Shown: positions 17,233 to 28,182, counted from the stretch's first letter. The stretch: 64,000 nucleotides of DNA from Pseudorhodobacter turbinis (GCF_005234135.1 NZ_CP039964.1:2224001-2288000); one strand, 5' to 3'. Numbers and translations: made by a program. Notes: generated by a model from the letters alone, not told the origin.

Positions 17233-17631
17233 TTACAGCCAATCACGCAGAATAGGGATCAAGGGGACATCCGCGGGGGGCATTGGGTAATCTTTCAATG
17301 CCTCGGGGCGCACCCAAGCAAGCTTCTGGCCCTCGCGCCCTGATGGAATGCCCTGCCATTTGCGGCAGGCAAACAGGGGCATCAGCAGGTGGAAATCCGG
17401 ATAGCTGTGGCTGGCGAAGGTCAGGGGCGCAAGGCAAGAGGCCCATGTATCGATGCCCAGCTCCTCTTGCAATTCGCGGATCAGGGCGATCTCGGGCGTT
17501 TCGCCGGGGTCGACTTTGCCCCCGGGGAATTCCCACAGGCCGGCCAAGGATTTTCCTTCGGGGCGTTGCCCCAATAGGACGCGGCCGTCAGGATCAATCA
17601 AGGCGACGGCGGAGACGAGAATGATTTTCAT
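17233..17631 (-). CDS. mutT: MutT-type Nudix hydrolase (8-oxo-dGTP diphosphatase)
   Basis: 132-aa Nudix enzyme, predicted to hydrolyse oxidised dGTP to the monophosphate and prevent A:T to C:G errors. A complete Nudix box starts GGKVDPGETPEIALIREL and continues QEELGI (about residues 37-59), with all metal-binding glutamates. The preceding 'LAGLWEFPGGK' is the MutT-specific substrate loop. The length is normal for MutT. It lies 66 nt downstream of argJ on the same strand and may be cotranscribed. Confidence 0.9.
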   Translation of the reverse strand: MKIILVSAVALIDPDGRVLLGQRPEGKSLAGLWEFPGGKVDPGETPEIALIRELQEELGIDTWASCLAPLTFASHSYPDFHLLMPLFACRKWQGIPSGREGQKLAWVRPEALKDYPMPPADVPLIPILRDWL

Positions 17632-17697
17632 AAGGGCTTTCTGATTGGGGCCGGAGGTTAGACCCCGGCGCCCTGAAATATCGTTACCTAAATAGGA

Positions 17698-19074
17698 TCA
17701 AGACCGGTAATCGGCGTTGATATCGATATAGGCGTGGGTCAGATCACAGGTCCAGACCGATTTCTTGGCCTTGCCAAGGCCCATATCGACGCTGATCAGC
17801 AGCTCGTCTTGTTTCATATATGCCGAGGCCGCCTCTTCGGAATACTTGGGGCTGCGCCAGCCTTTTTCGGCCACCAGAAGGTCCCCGAACCGGATGGCCA
17901 GTTTGTCACGATCAGCCTGCGCGCCGGATTTGCCGATCGCCATAACAACGCGGCCCCAGTTCGCATCCTCCCCTGCAATCGCAGTTTTGACGAGCGGCGA
18001 ATTGGCGATGGCCATCGCGATCAGATGGGCGTCGTGGTCGCTTGCAGCACGGGTGACACGCACCTCAACCAGTTTGGTGGCCCCTTCTCCGTCGCGGGTG
18101 ACCTGTTTGGCCAGATCAAGCATGACGCCCTGTAGGGCCGCCTCAAACGCCTTGGCGGTTGCACCCTGCAACGGGGCTGCCGGACTTTGACCTGTGGCAC
18201 ACAGCAGCAACGCATCCGAGGTGGAGGTGTCGCTATCCACCGTGATGGCGTTGAAAGTGTCGTCCACGTTGCGTGACAGCATCTTTTGCAGCGCGGCAGG
18301 CGCAATTTTTGCATCGGTGAAGATATAGACCAGCATGGTCGCCATATCCGGCGCGATCATCCCAGAACCCTTTGCGATGCCCGCAATATGGATCGGCCCG
18401 CCGTCGCCCTCAATGGTTGCAGATGCGCCCTTGGGGAAGGTGTCGGTGGTCATGATGGCCTGTGCTGCCATCTTGACCGCGTCGGTGTTCAGCCCTGCCA
18501 CAAGGTCGGGGATGGCGGCTGTGATTCGGTCATGAGGCAGGGGTTCCCCGATCACCCCGGTAGAGGACGAGAACACGCGCGAGGCCGGAACCCCAAGCGC
18601 CTTTGCCACGCAGCCCGTCACCGCATCAACCGACTTTTGCCCCAAGGCACCGGTAAAGGCATTTGCATTGCCCGAGTTTACAACAATCGCAGCACCAGCC
18701 TCTGCGGGCACTTTCATGGCCAGCTTGGCCTGACAGTCAAGAACACAGGCCGCGCGGGTGGAGGATTTCGTAAACACGCCCGCCACCGCTGTGCCGGGGG
18801 CCAGCCGGACAAGCATCACGTCCTTGCGGCCCTTGTACTTTATCCCGGCGGCGACTGACGCAAACTCTACGCCCGCAATGGCGGGCAGCTCCGGAAAGCC
18901 ACCCTTGGGTGCCAGCGGCGACACGGCGTTGGTCTTGGTTTTGGTCGTGGGGGCGTCCGTGGTCAGCGCGACCGCAGCGGCGGCATCATGGATGCGCAGC
19001 TCCAGCTCTGCCTTTAGCGCCTTGTACTTTTTCTTCAGCTTCTTGGACTTGGCTTTCCAGTCGGTGTTGGCCAC
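17698..19074 (-). CDS. argJ: Bifunctional glutamate N-acetyltransferase / amino-acid acetyltransferase ArgJ
   Basis: 458-aa arginine-biosynthesis enzyme that transfers acetyl from N-acetylornithine to glutamate and, in bifunctional forms, uses acetyl-CoA. The precursor self-cleaves at the conserved Ala-Thr in 'GMIAPDMATML', leaving Thr as the nucleophile. 'VVNSGNANAFTG' and 'SSSTGVIGEPLP' are further family marks. The first ~48 residues are an extra Lys-rich, probably helical extension (KAKSKKLKKKYKALKAELEL) before the usual ArgJ start (SPLAPKGGFPELPAI). The start is a GTG at 19074 preceded by GGGGGC. It begins 28 nt after the PPIase stop, so the pair is probably one operon. Confidence 0.93.
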   Translation of the reverse strand: MANTDWKAKSKKLKKKYKALKAELELRIHDAAAAVALTTDAPTTKTKTNAVSPLAPKGGFPELPAIAGVEFASVAAGIKYKGRKDVMLVRLAPGTAVAGVFTKSSTRAACVLDCQAKLAMKVPAEAGAAIVVNSGNANAFTGALGQKSVDAVTGCVAKALGVPASRVFSSSTGVIGEPLPHDRITAAIPDLVAGLNTDAVKMAAQAIMTTDTFPKGASATIEGDGGPIHIAGIAKGSGMIAPDMATMLVYIFTDAKIAPAALQKMLSRNVDDTFNAITVDSDTSTSDALLLCATGQSPAAPLQGATAKAFEAALQGVMLDLAKQVTRDGEGATKLVEVRVTRAASDHDAHLIAMAIANSPLVKTAIAGEDANWGRVVMAIGKSGAQADRDKLAIRFGDLLVAEKGWRSPKYSEEAASAYMKQDELLISVDMGLGKAKKSVWTCDLTHAYIDINADYRS

Positions 19075-19102
19075 GATGACGCCCCCTTTTGTTGGTTAAC
19101 TC

Positions 19103-19987
19103 TTAATCGAGCAATGTGTCGCTGCGCAGCAAGGCAGGGTCAAACCCTTCGCCGGGACGTTCAACTGTGGCCGCATCCATGATGGATTTGATATGATCGG
19201 TGACGGCGGCTTGTTCGACCGTCGTGGCAAGATCCTCGCGCACTTCGTCCAAGGTCGGGGCCGCCTTGATGCGGGTTTCCTTCAACTGGATCAGGTGCCA
19301 GCCGAACTGTGTTTCCACCGGATCAGATACGGAATCCACGTCCATCGCAAAGACTGCATCTTGGAACGGGGCAACCATCATGCCCTCGGAAAACCAGCCC
19401 AGATCGCCGCCATTGGCCGCCGCCCCGTCCGAGGAATGCTCTTTCGCCATATCGCCGAAATCTGCGCCCTCATTGATCTGGGCTTTGATGGCTTTCGCCT
19501 CTTCTTCGGTTTTTACAAGGATATGTGCGGCATGATATTCCTTGTCACCCGTCGCCTTGGAAAATTGCGCATCATAAGCTTTTTGGAGGGCCGCTTCGGT
19601 AACAGCGTTGGTCGCCACCGATTGCAATGCCGTCCCCGAGAGATAGCCGCGCTGGTCATTTTCCATCGCCAACGTGTCGCGCAGGGTGATCTTGTCGGAC
19701 ATGCTTTGCGCAAGGGCGGCTTGTTGGACAAGCTGGTCAAGGATGCCTTGGAACAGGGTTTCATCGGGCAGCGCCAAAAGTTGTGGCGGCAGGTTTTCGC
19801 GCAATACGATCATGTGACCCAAGGTAATATCGGTGCCGTTTACGGTTGCAACAACCGCGCTCGCGCCGCCTTCGGGTACGACGGGGGCAGGTGTTTCAGC
19901 GGTTGCTGTCTCTTGTGCGACGACCGCGCCGGCCGCAAATGCGGTCGAAACTGCCAGAATTGCCGCAAGAGTTACTGATTTACGCAT
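19103..19987 (-). CDS. Parvulin-type periplasmic peptidyl-prolyl isomerase (PpiC/SurA-like)
   Basis: 294-aa exported folding factor. Signal peptide MRKSVTLAAILAVSTAFAAGAVVA. A SurA-N-like helical part covers ~45-140. A parvulin rotamase domain lies at ~148-240 ('EYHAAHILVKTEEEAKAI', 'KEHSSDGAAANGGDLGWFSEGMMVAPFQDAVF', 'PVETQFGWHLIQL'). It should act on outer-membrane protein folding in the periplasm. It is divergent from secA, a fitting neighbour for an export-linked chaperone, and is followed 28 nt later by argJ. Confidence 0.9.
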   Translation of the reverse strand: MRKSVTLAAILAVSTAFAAGAVVAQETATAETPAPVVPEGGASAVVATVNGTDITLGHMIVLRENLPPQLLALPDETLFQGILDQLVQQAALAQSMSDKITLRDTLAMENDQRGYLSGTALQSVATNAVTEAALQKAYDAQFSKATGDKEYHAAHILVKTEEEAKAIKAQINEGADFGDMAKEHSSDGAAANGGDLGWFSEGMMVAPFQDAVFAMDVDSVSDPVETQFGWHLIQLKETRIKAAPTLDEVREDLATTVEQAAVTDHIKSIMDAATVERPGEGFDPALLRSDTLLD

Positions 19988-20027
19988 CTTTATTATCCTT
20001 AGGCTGGTGCTGCGCGGATACGCAACG

Positions 20028-20056
20028 TTGACTTGGCCCGCAGTGCCGCTTACATC
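20028..20056 (+). promoter_or_regulatory. Candidate secA promoter
   Basis: TTGACT (20028-20033) and TACATC (20051-20056) with a 17-bp spacer, about 140 bp before the secA start, in the region divergent to the PPIase gene. Confidence 0.45.
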
Positions 20057-20193
20057 GCGTAGGTCGTTGTAAGGCGTGCCACCAAAGGCTTTCTCCCCCT
20101 ATCTACGAAACCATGGGGGGGCGGGCAAGGCCAGACGCTTGCACGATCATGTCAGGAAACCCTGATATGGCAGGAACGCGCCACGGAGAAAAC

Positions 20194-22890
20194 ATGCTGG
20201 GTATTGGAACACTTGCCAAAAAGGTCTTTGGCACGCCAAACGACCGCAAGGTCAAATCGGTTCGCCCGCTGGTCGCGAAGATCAACGCGCTGGAGCCGGA
20301 CTTCAAAGCCCTGACCGACGATGAGATCAAGGCCAAAACACAAAGCCTTGCCGAGCGGGCGCAGGGGGGCGAAAGCCTTGATGCGCTTTTGCCCGAGGCA
20401 TTTGCCAACTGCCGTGAGGCCGCGCGCCGCGCCTTGGGCCTGCGCGCCTTTGACGTACAGTTGAAGGGCGGGATTTTCTTGCATCAGGGCAATATCGCGG
20501 AAATGAAAACCGGTGAGGGTAAAACGCTGATGGCGACCTTGCCTGCCTATCTGAACGCATTGGCGGGCAAGGGCGTGCATATCGTCACGGTCAACGACTA
20601 TCTGGCCAAGCGTGACGCCGAATGGATGAGCAAGGTCTACGGTGCCTTGGGGATGACGACAGGTGTTGTCTATCCCTATCAGGCCGACGACGAAAAGCGC
20701 GAGGCCTACCGCGCCGACATCACCTATGCCACCAACAACGAGCTTGGGTTTGATTACCTGCGCGACAATATGAAATCCTCGATCGAGGAAATGTCGCAAC
20801 GCGGGCATTTCTACGCGATCGTGGATGAGGTGGACTCCATCCTGATCGATGAGGCGCGCACGCCCCTTATCATCTCCGGCCCCTCCCAAGACCGCAGCGA
20901 GCTTTATACATCCGTCGATGCCTTGATCCCGCAGATCCTGCCGGAACATTTCAAGCTGGATGAGAAAACCCGCAATGTGACCTATACGGATGAGGGTAAC
21001 GAGTTCATCGAGGAGGCCATGCGCGAGGCGGGCCTGCTGCCCGAGGGGCAAAACCTTTACGATCCCGAAAGCACCACTTTGGTCCATCACGTCACCCAAG
21101 CCCTGCGGGCGCACAAGCTGTTCGCGCGCGACCAGCAATATATCGTGCGTGATGGCGAGGTGATGCTGATCGACGAATTCACCGGCCGCATGATGCGCGG
21201 GCGGCGGTTGTCGGACGGTCTGCATCAGGCGATTGAGGCCAAAGAGGGTGTGGCGATTCAGCCGGAAAATATCACTTTGGCTTCCGTCACCTTCCAAAAC
21301 TATTTCCGGCTTTATAACAAGCTGGGCGGGATGACCGGCACGGCCAGCACCGAGGCCGAGGAATTCATGGAAATCTACGGGCTTGGTGTGGTCGAAGTGC
21401 CAACCAACCGTCCGATTGCGCGTGTCGACGACCACGACCAAGTTTACCGCACCGCACGCGAAAAATTCGAAGGCGTGGTGAAATCGGTAAAGGAGGCCCA
21501 TGCAAAGGGTCAGCCGATCCTTGTCGGCACCACCTCGATTGAGAAATCCGAGGCGCTTTCAGAAATGCTGAAGGCTGAGGGCGTCGAACATAACGTCCTC
21601 AACGCCCGCCAGCATGAGCAAGAAGCGCAGATTGTGGCCGACGCCGGTAAATTCGGCGCGGTGACGATTGCGACGAATATGGCCGGTCGCGGCACCGATA
21701 TTCAGCTTGGCGGCAACGTCGATATGAAGGTGCTGGAGGCGCTGGCCGCCGATCCGGATGCCGATCCCGACGCCTTGCGCACCCGTATCGCCGCGGAACA
21801 TGCCGACGAAAAGGCCAAGGTTATCGCGGCGGGGGGGCTGTTCGTTCTGGCCACCGAGCGCCACGAATCCCGCCGGATCGATAACCAGCTGCGCGGTCGT
21901 TCCGGTCGTCAGGGCGATCCGGGGCGGTCCTCGTTCTTCTTATCGCTCGAAGATGACCTGATGCGGATTTTCGGATCCGAACGGTTGGATTCGGTGCTCT
22001 CCAAGCTGGGCATGAAGGAAGGTGAGGCGATTGTTCACCCTTGGGTCAACAAATCGCTGGAAAAGGCGCAGGCCAAGGTTGAAGGCCGCAACTTCGACAT
22101 CCGCAAGCAATTGTTGAAATTCGACGACGTGATGAACGACCAGCGCAAGGCGATCTTTAGCCAGCGGTTAGAGATAATGGAAGCCGAGGATCTGTCGGAA
22201 ATCGCCGAGGACATGCGCCATCAGGTGATTGATGATCTGATTGATGAATACCTGCCCGCCAAATCCTATGCTGATCAATGGAAGGTTGAGGGGCTGCACG
22301 CCGCCATTCTGGAACAGCTGGCGATGGATCTGCCGATTGTCGATTGGGCCAAGGAAGAGGGCGTTGACCAAGAGTTGATGCGCGAGCGGATTTGCGAAGC
22401 CTCTGACGTCAAGATGACAGAAAAGCTGGCGGCCTTTGGCGACGAGACGATGCGCAACATCGAAAAGCAGGTGCTGTTGCAGACAATCGATGCCAAATGG
22501 CGCGAACATCTGTTGACGCTGGAACATTTGCGCTCTGTCGTGGGGTTCCGCGGGTATGCGCAGCGCGATCCGCTGTCGGAATATAAAACCGAGGGCTTCG
22601 GGCTGTTCGAATCCATGCTAAACTCCTTGCGGCAGGATGTGACGCAGCGTCTGTCTCAGGTGCGTCCGCTGACCGAGGAAGAGCAGCGCGTTATGCTGGA
22701 GCAATACCAGGCCCAACAAAACGCTACTGCGGGTGCCGCCAAGACAAGCCATGATGCGCCAGAGGCAGAAGTTGCCGCAAACGGCTTTGATGAAAACGAT
22801 CCGACAACATGGGGCAATCCCAGCCGGAACGAGCTTTGCCCTTGTGGTTCGGGCTTGAAGTTCAAGCATTGCCACGGGAAGTTGGCATAG
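20194..22890 (+). CDS. secA: Preprotein translocase ATPase SecA
   Basis: 898-aa motor of the Sec export channel. Visible marks: Walker A 'MKTGEGKT' (~residue 105), '[20 protein letters not shown]' (DEAD-like box), '[22 protein letters not shown]', '[14 protein letters not shown]' and '[13 protein letters not shown]' of the helicase core. The C-terminal zinc finger '[13 protein letters not shown]' binds SecB and lipids. The ATG at 20194 has GGAG 7 nt upstream; the longer frame from 20113 would add a non-conserved 27 residues. A strong terminator follows. Confidence 0.98.
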   Translation: MLGIGTLAKKVFGTPNDRKVKSVRPLVAKINALEPDFKALTDDEIKAKTQSLAERAQGGESLDALLPEAFANCREAARRALGLRAFDVQLKGGIFLHQGNIAEMKTGEGKTLMATLPAYLNALAGKGVHIVTVNDYLAKRDAEWMSKVYGALGMTTGVVYPYQADDEKREAYRADITYATNNELGFDYLRDNMKSSIEEMSQRGHFYAIVDEVDSILIDEARTPLIISGPSQDRSELYTSVDALIPQILPEHFKLDEKTRNVTYTDEGNEFIEEAMREAGLLPEGQNLYDPESTTLVHHVTQALRAHKLFARDQQYIVRDGEVMLIDEFTGRMMRGRRLSDGLHQAIEAKEGVAIQPENITLASVTFQNYFRLYNKLGGMTGTASTEAEEFMEIYGLGVVEVPTNRPIARVDDHDQVYRTAREKFEGVVKSVKEAHAKGQPILVGTTSIEKSEALSEMLKAEGVEHNVLNARQHEQEAQIVADAGKFGAVTIATNMAGRGTDIQLGGNVDMKVLEALAADPDADPDALRTRIAAEHADEKAKVIAAGGLFVLATERHESRRIDNQLRGRSGRQGDPGRSSFFLSLEDDLMRIFGSERLDSVLSKLGMKEGEAIVHPWVNKSLEKAQAKVEGRNFDIRKQLLKFDDVMNDQRKAIFSQRLEIMEAEDLSEIAEDMRHQVIDDLIDEYLPAKSYADQWKVEGLHAAILEQLAMDLPIVDWAKEEGVDQELMRERICEASDVKMTEKLAAFGDETMRNIEKQVLLQTIDAKWREHLLTLEHLRSVVGFRGYAQRDPLSEYKTEGFGLFESMLNSLRQDVTQRLSQVRPLTEEEQRVMLEQYQAQQNATAGAAKTSHDAPEAEVAANGFDENDPTTWGNPSRNELCPCGSGLKFKHCHGKLA

Positions 22891-22917
22891 GATCAAGCAT
22901 CGGAGAGTCATAAAAAG

Positions 22918-22945
22918 AAGGGGCAGTTTTTCTGCCCCTTTTTGC
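22918..22945 (+). terminator. Intrinsic terminator after secA
   Basis: 9-bp stem AAGGGGCAG (22918-22926) / CTGCCCCTT (22932-22940), T5 loop, followed by TTTGCTTTTTTT. Confidence 0.9.
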
Positions 22946-23059
22946 TTTTTTTGATGCATTATCCTTGCTTTTGTCGCGATGTATGAGAAGTTTTCCCTAT
23001 TCTCGCCATGCCCGCGCCTTGCTTCGCAACAAGGATAGGCCTTCAATGGCAGAGGCTAG

Positions 23060-23968
23060 ATGATGGATATGAAACGCAAAATAGCATTGGCGATTGCAAC
23101 TCTTGCTGTCACGCTTGGCGGAACCAAGCTGTTGCAGGATGAGGCTGATGGGCCGACAAAACAGGCCAACCTTACAATTGATCCGCAATCGGTTACGGCG
23201 CTTGCGGCCAGCCTGGACCCTGTGGACATTGTCACCCAGCCCCCCGCTGTGCAGGCCCCCGTCACCATTCGCCCCGAGGCGCCGCCAGAGGCCGCTGTCA
23301 TGCCTGTTGAGGCTCCGGCCTGTCCGGTTGCGTTGGAAGTGGTTGCCAGCCCCGATGCCACGCTGGGGCTGACGTTGATCGCCCCTTGCCACGTATCGGA
23401 GCGTGTCGTGCTGCGCCATGGTGGCCTTGCTGTGACGGCCATGACCTCGGCTACGGGCGCTCTGTTCACCAGCCTGCCGGGAATGGAACCTGGCGGTGAG
23501 GTGGCAGTCCATTTCAACAATGGCGACAGTGTTCGTGGCGCAGAACCCTTGCCGGATTTGGGTCTTTACCGCCGGTTTGCCTTGCAATGGGTTGCGCAAG
23601 ACCGATTTGAGCTGGTCGCATTCAAAAATGGCATCCGTTCTGGCGATGAGGCCGCCCACAACTTGCAAGGCTTGCCCAAAGACGGCGGGTATCTGAGCAT
23701 GCTGGGCGATGCGACCACTCCGCTTCCTATGCAGGCTGCGGTTTATACGTTCCCGCTAAGTCGGGATGTCTCGGTTGATCTGACCATTGAGGTTGCGGTG
23801 ACGGATTTAACCTGTAATCGCGAATTGCTGGGGGAAATGCTGTTGAGCGAGGCCGGAGTGTTGAGCAAGACCGATCTGACGATGGCCACGCCTTCCTGTG
23901 ATGCTATCGGCGATATTCTGGTCATGGCCAATCCGCTGCCTGACCTGAGGCTTGCCTCAGCCAGATAA
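23060..23968 (+). CDS. Secreted or membrane-anchored protein of unknown function
   Basis: 302 aa, no domain recognised. It starts with a short basic stretch and hydrophobic segment (KRKIALAIATLAVTLGG), which is a signal peptide or anchor, then a Pro/Val/Ala-rich linker (~50-90). A predicted beta-rich region follows ('CPVALEVVASPDATLGLTLIAPC', 'ERVVLRHGGLAVTAMT', 'GGEVAVHFNNGD'). Four Cys residues in the mature part could form disulfides. It is alone between the secA terminator and convergent radC. The start could be any of the Met codons at 23060, 23063 or 23069. It resembles roseobacter proteins carried in databases as 'translocase'; that label is not supported by anything visible. Confidence 0.7.
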   Translation: MMDMKRKIALAIATLAVTLGGTKLLQDEADGPTKQANLTIDPQSVTALAASLDPVDIVTQPPAVQAPVTIRPEAPPEAAVMPVEAPACPVALEVVASPDATLGLTLIAPCHVSERVVLRHGGLAVTAMTSATGALFTSLPGMEPGGEVAVHFNNGDSVRGAEPLPDLGLYRRFALQWVAQDRFELVAFKNGIRSGDEAAHNLQGLPKDGGYLSMLGDATTPLPMQAAVYTFPLSRDVSVDLTIEVAVTDLTCNRELLGEMLLSEAGVLSKTDLTMATPSCDAIGDILVMANPLPDLRLASAR

Positions 23969-24002
23969 GTCAGGGGTTTGAAACATCGCCCGATGCCTCC
24001 CG

Positions 24003-24767
24003 CTAAAGATATCCGCTGGCCCGAAAGCTGAGCTCCCGCTCCTTTCCGATGATCAGATGGTCGTGTAGCGTGACGCCAAGGACTTGCGCGGCGTCCTGTA
24101 TTTGGCCGGTGATGATAATATCCGCTTCCGATGGTGTCGGGTCACCGGATGGATGATTGTGAACCAGTATCAGGGCGCTGGCGTTCAACTCCAAGGCCCG
24201 CTTTACCACCTCCCGAGGGTAGACCGGTACATGGTCAACCGTTCCCCGGGCCTGTTCTTCATCTGCAATCAGTACGTTCTTGCGATCAAGAAAGAGAATG
24301 CGGAATTGCTCCGTTTCCCTATGGGCCATGGCGGTGTGACAATAGTCCACCAGCGCGTCCCACGAGGATAGCACTGCCGTATGCATCACCTTGGCCCGCA
24401 TCATTCGCTGGGCAGCAGCTTCAACAATTTTAAGCTCCTGCACCACGGCCCCGCCGACGCCTTGTATCGTGAGCAGACGTGCCTGAGGTGCTGTCACAAC
24501 CCGATTGAAATCGCCAAAGGTATCCAGCAACCGGCGCGCAAGGGGCTTCACATCCTGTCGAGGGATCGCCCGAAACAGCACCAATTCCAGAAGCTCATAA
24601 TCGGGCATTGCCGCAGCCCCACCCTCCATAAAACGGGTGCGTAGGCGTTTGCGGTGATCTGCAAGATAAGAGGGAACTTTGCCCGAAGGGGGCACCACAA
24701 CCACGGCCTCATCCATCTCCGGAAACAGCGGCATAGAGGCTTCTTGAAAGGCGCGGTTCTGACTCAT
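24003..24767 (-). CDS. radC: RadC-family JAB/MPN-domain protein
   Basis: ~254-aa RadC (UPF0758) protein. N-terminal helix-hairpin-helix region ('LLDTFGDFNRVVTAPQARLLTIQGVGGAVVQELKIVEAA') and C-terminal JAMM metalloprotease-like domain with the intact zinc motif HNHPSGDPTPSEAD. The historical link to DNA repair is weak and its true role is unsettled. The frame extends to an ATG at 24788; the ATG at 24767 gives an N-terminus of usual length, and one at 24734 is possible. None has a strong ribosome site. Confidence 0.88.
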   Translation of the reverse strand: MSQNRAFQEASMPLFPEMDEAVVVVPPSGKVPSYLADHRKRLRTRFMEGGAAAMPDYELLELVLFRAIPRQDVKPLARRLLDTFGDFNRVVTAPQARLLTIQGVGGAVVQELKIVEAAAQRMMRAKVMHTAVLSSWDALVDYCHTAMAHRETEQFRILFLDRKNVLIADEEQARGTVDHVPVYPREVVKRALELNASALILVHNHPSGDPTPSEADIIITGQIQDAAQVLGVTLHDHLIIGKERELSFRASGYL

Positions 24768-24896
24768 GCCACGATAGTGGCACGTCATGGTAAACTAAGG
24801 GTTAACGGCCGAAAGTAAACTTGAAGAAACGTCCGTCTTACCAGGACGGCACATGGCCAGAATACAACCCGCAGTCGCAACGTATCCCCGGCAGGG

Positions 24897-24929
24897 CAAA
24901 AGGCGGAGGGTCGATCCCTCCGCCTTTTG
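24897..24929 (-). terminator. Terminator after dnaJ
   Basis: 10-bp stem (24916-24925 with 24901-24910), 5-nt loop, followed on the minus strand by a TTTTG run; A-rich on the other side, so it may work both ways. Confidence 0.8.
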
Positions 24930-24936
24930 CAGCTCC

Positions 24937-26085
24937 TTAGCCTTTCATCCCTTCCCAAAAGGTTTTCACCTTGGAAAAGAATGTCCGACCTTCGGGATTA
25001 TTGTCTTCTGACAGCTTCTCAAACTCCCGCAAAAGCTCTTTTTGCTTTCCGGTCAGGTTCACCGGCGTCTCGACCGCCAGCTCAATTAGCATGTCGCCAA
25101 CACCGCCGCCGCGCAACGCGGGCATACCCTTGGACCGTAGGCGCATTTGCTTGCCGGTCTGGCTGCCACCGGGTACTTTCACACGGCTTTTTCCGCCGTC
25201 GATGGTGGGCACTTCGACCTCGCCGCCAAGGGCTGCGGTCGCCATTGTCACCGGTACGCGGCAGAAAAGATGCACGCCTTCGCGTTGGAAGATCGCATGT
25301 TCCCGTACCTCGATAAAGATATAGAGATCACCGGTCGGGCCGCCCCGCAAGCCAGCCTCGCCTTCGCCCGCCAAACGAATACGGGTGCCAGTTTCAACGC
25401 CTGCAGGAATATTGACCGAGAGCGCGCGTTCCTGTTCCACCCGTCCTGCGCCGGCACATTTCTTGCAAGGGTTCTTGATGGTCTGCCCCATGCCGTTACA
25501 GGTAGGGCAAGTGCGTTCCACCGTGAAAAAGCCCTGCTGTGCGCGGACTTTTCCCATACCCGAACAGGTCGGGCAGGTCACAGGCTCTGCGCCACCATCG
25601 GCGCCGGTCCCTCGACAGGAATCACAGGCAATCGAGGTGGGTACATTGATGGTTTTTTGAATGCCCGAAAAGGCTTCTTCCAGCGTCACCCGAAGGTTGT
25701 AGCGCAAGTCAGACCCACGCTGCGCACGCGACCGTCCGCCACCGCGTTGGCCACCCATGAAATCGCCAAACAGGTCATCGAATACATCCGAAAAGGCTGA
25801 TGCAAAATCACCTTGGCCGCCTTGCGGGCCAGGTCGGCCGCCGCCTCCGCCCATTCCGTTTTCAAAGGCTGCATGACCATAACGGTCATAGGCGGCCTTT
25901 TTGTTAGCATCCTTCAGGACTTCATAAGCCTCGTTCACTTCTTTGAACTGCTCTTCAGCCTTGGGATTGTCGGAGTTACGGTCAGGGTGCAGTTCTTTGG
26001 CCTTGCCGCGATAGGCTTTCTTCAGCTCATCGGCCGAAGCGCCGCGCGTGGCCCCGAGTACGTCATAATAATCGCGTTTTGCCAT
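24937..26085 (-). CDS. dnaJ: Chaperone protein DnaJ
   Basis: 382-aa co-chaperone that stimulates DnaK ATPase. J domain (1-70) with the HPD motif in '[18 protein letters not shown]'. Gly/Phe-rich linker (~75-115). Zinc-binding domain with four CxxCxGxG repeats ([32 protein letters not shown]). Substrate-binding C-terminal domains. Full length for type I DnaJ. It lies 75 nt downstream of dnaK, separated by a hairpin, and shares its heat-shock promoter. Confidence 0.98.
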   Translation of the reverse strand: MAKRDYYDVLGATRGASADELKKAYRGKAKELHPDRNSDNPKAEEQFKEVNEAYEVLKDANKKAAYDRYGHAAFENGMGGGGGRPGPQGGQGDFASAFSDVFDDLFGDFMGGQRGGGRSRAQRGSDLRYNLRVTLEEAFSGIQKTINVPTSIACDSCRGTGADGGAEPVTCPTCSGMGKVRAQQGFFTVERTCPTCNGMGQTIKNPCKKCAGAGRVEQERALSVNIPAGVETGTRIRLAGEGEAGLRGGPTGDLYIFIEVREHAIFQREGVHLFCRVPVTMATAALGGEVEVPTIDGGKSRVKVPGGSQTGKQMRLRSKGMPALRGGGVGDMLIELAVETPVNLTGKQKELLREFEKLSEDNNPEGRTFFSKVKTFWEGMKG

Positions 26086-26113
26086 GGCAAACCTCTGCTC
26101 TTGGAACGGCAGA

Positions 26114-26141
26114 GGGGCGGCCCGTTGAATTAGGCCGCCCC
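26114..26141 (-). other. dnaK-dnaJ intergenic hairpin
   Basis: Perfect 9-bp stem, 26133-26141 with 26114-26122 (GGGGCGGCC arms), 10-nt loop, no T-tract. It probably stabilises or partially attenuates the message, allowing more dnaK than dnaJ. Confidence 0.6.
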
Positions 26142-26160
26142 ATTTGTCGTTCCGGCGGTG

Positions 26161-28068
26161 TTACTTCCGCTTGTTGTCGTCCAGATCCTCGAAATCGGCA
26201 TCGACGATATCATCATCTACTGGGCGGGCCTCATCAGGGGCTTCCGCACCGTCTTCGGCCTCTTGGCTAGACTTGTAGATGGCTTCACCGAGCTTCATCG
26301 CAGCTTCTGTCAGGTTCTGGATACCAGATTTGATCTTCCCGGCATCTTCCGCCTTGAGCGCCTCTTCCAAGGGCTGCATCGCCAGCTCGATGGCTTCGAC
26401 AGTGGATGGGTCCACCTTGTCGCCATGCTCGTCCAGCGATTTGCGGGTGGAGTGCAGCAGGCTTTCGGCCTGGTTGCGGGTTTCCACCAGCTCGCGGCGT
26501 TCCTTATCCGATTCGGCGTTCGCTTCGGCGTCTTTCACCATTTGCTCGATATCGCTATCGGACAGACCACCCGAGGCCTGGATGGTGATGTTTTGCGCCT
26601 TGCCGGTGCCTTTATCCTTGGCGCCCACGGAAACGATACCGTTTGCGTCAATGTCAAAAGTCACTTCGATCTGTGGCATCCCACGTGGTGCGGGCGGGAT
26701 ATCTTCCAGATTGAACTGGCCGAGGATCTTGTTGTCCGCAGCCATCTCACGCTCACCCTGGAACACGCGGATCGTCACGGCGCTCTGGTGGTCTTCGGCG
26801 GTCGAGAACACTTGGGACTTCTTGGTCGGAATGGTCGTGTTCCGGTCAATCAGACGGGTGAACACGCCGCCAAGGGTTTCGATACCAAGCGAAAGCGGGG
26901 TTACGTCGAGCAGCACAACGTCTTTGACGTCGCCTTGCAAAACACCGGCCTGAATAGCGGCACCCGAGGCCACAACCTCATCAGGGTTCACACCCTTATG
27001 CGGTTCCTTGCCAAAGAATTTGGTCACCTCTTCGATAACGCGAGGCATACGGGTCATACCACCGACCAGAACCACTTCGTCGATGTCGCCAGTGGACAGG
27101 CCTGCATCTTTCAACGCGGCTTGGCATGGCTTGATCGAGGCTTTGATCAGATCGCCGACTAGCGATTCCAGCTTGGCACGGGTCAGTTTCATGACCATGT
27201 GCAGCGGCTGCCCGTCAGAGCCCATGGAGATGAACGGCTGGTTGATCTCGGTCTGCTGGCTGGAAGAAAGCTCGATTTTTGCTTTTTCCGCAGCTTCTTT
27301 CAAACGCTGAAGCGCCATCTTGTCTTTGGTCAGGTCAACGCCATGCTCTTTCTTGAATTCCTCGGCGAGGTAATTCACGATGCGCATGTCAAAGTCTTCA
27401 CCGCCAAGGAAAGTGTCGCCGTTGGTCGATTTCACTTCGAACAGACCGTCGTCGATTTCCAGAATGGTGATATCGAATGTACCACCACCAAGGTCATAAA
27501 CAGCGATCGTGCGGCTTTCTTTCTTGTCGAGACCGTAGGCCAAAGCGGCAGCTGTCGGCTCGTTGATGATCCGCAGCACTTCCAGACCGGCAATGCGGCC
27601 TGCGTCCTTGGTGGCCTGACGCTGGGCGTCGTTGAAATAGGCGGGAACCGTGATAACGGCCTGCGTTACTTCTTCGCCCAAATAGCTTTCGGCGGTCTCC
27701 TTCATCTTACCCAAGATGAATGCAGAGATCTGGCTTGGCGAATATTTTTCACCGCGCACTTGCACCCAAGCGTCGCCATTGCCGCCATCTACCAAGTCGT
27801 AGGGCAGGTTTTTCTTGTCTTTGGCAACGTGTTTGTCGTCGATGCGGCGACCGACCAGGCGTTTGACGGCAAAGACCGTATTGGAGGGGTTGGTCACAGC
27901 CTGGCGCTTGGCCGGCTGACCCACAAGGCGTTCCGTTTCCGTGAAGCCTACGATTGATGGCGTGGTGCGAGCACCTTCCGCGTTTTCAATGACTCGGGGT
28001 TGCGAACCATCCATGATGGCGACGCAAGAGTTCGTGGTCCCGAGGTCGATCCCAATGATTTTGGCCAT
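26161..28068 (-). CDS. dnaK: Chaperone protein DnaK (Hsp70)
   Basis: 635-aa Hsp70. ATPase domain (~1-385) with '[14 protein letters not shown]', '[20 protein letters not shown]', '[16 protein letters not shown]' and '[13 protein letters not shown]'. Linker '[17 protein letters not shown]', beta-sandwich substrate domain and helical lid, ending in an acidic tail ([15 protein letters not shown]). Everything is intact and of usual length. It is the first gene of dnaK-dnaJ with an RpoH-type promoter at 28183-28213. Confidence 0.99.
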   Translation of the reverse strand: MAKIIGIDLGTTNSCVAIMDGSQPRVIENAEGARTTPSIVGFTETERLVGQPAKRQAVTNPSNTVFAVKRLVGRRIDDKHVAKDKKNLPYDLVDGGNGDAWVQVRGEKYSPSQISAFILGKMKETAESYLGEEVTQAVITVPAYFNDAQRQATKDAGRIAGLEVLRIINEPTAAALAYGLDKKESRTIAVYDLGGGTFDITILEIDDGLFEVKSTNGDTFLGGEDFDMRIVNYLAEEFKKEHGVDLTKDKMALQRLKEAAEKAKIELSSSQQTEINQPFISMGSDGQPLHMVMKLTRAKLESLVGDLIKASIKPCQAALKDAGLSTGDIDEVVLVGGMTRMPRVIEEVTKFFGKEPHKGVNPDEVVASGAAIQAGVLQGDVKDVVLLDVTPLSLGIETLGGVFTRLIDRNTTIPTKKSQVFSTAEDHQSAVTIRVFQGEREMAADNKILGQFNLEDIPPAPRGMPQIEVTFDIDANGIVSVGAKDKGTGKAQNITIQASGGLSDSDIEQMVKDAEANAESDKERRELVETRNQAESLLHSTRKSLDEHGDKVDPSTVEAIELAMQPLEEALKAEDAGKIKSGIQNLTEAAMKLGEAIYKSSQEAEDGAEAPDEARPVDDDIVDADFEDLDDNKRK

Positions 28069-28182
28069 GATAAATACCTCTTATTCTTCGGCGATGTTGT
28101 GGGGGTCAGGCCCGTTATGGCCCCTGATCCCCGATCCCAGTTGTTGACGGCAAGGCACGGCCGCCTTTTCCGGCTACGGTGG

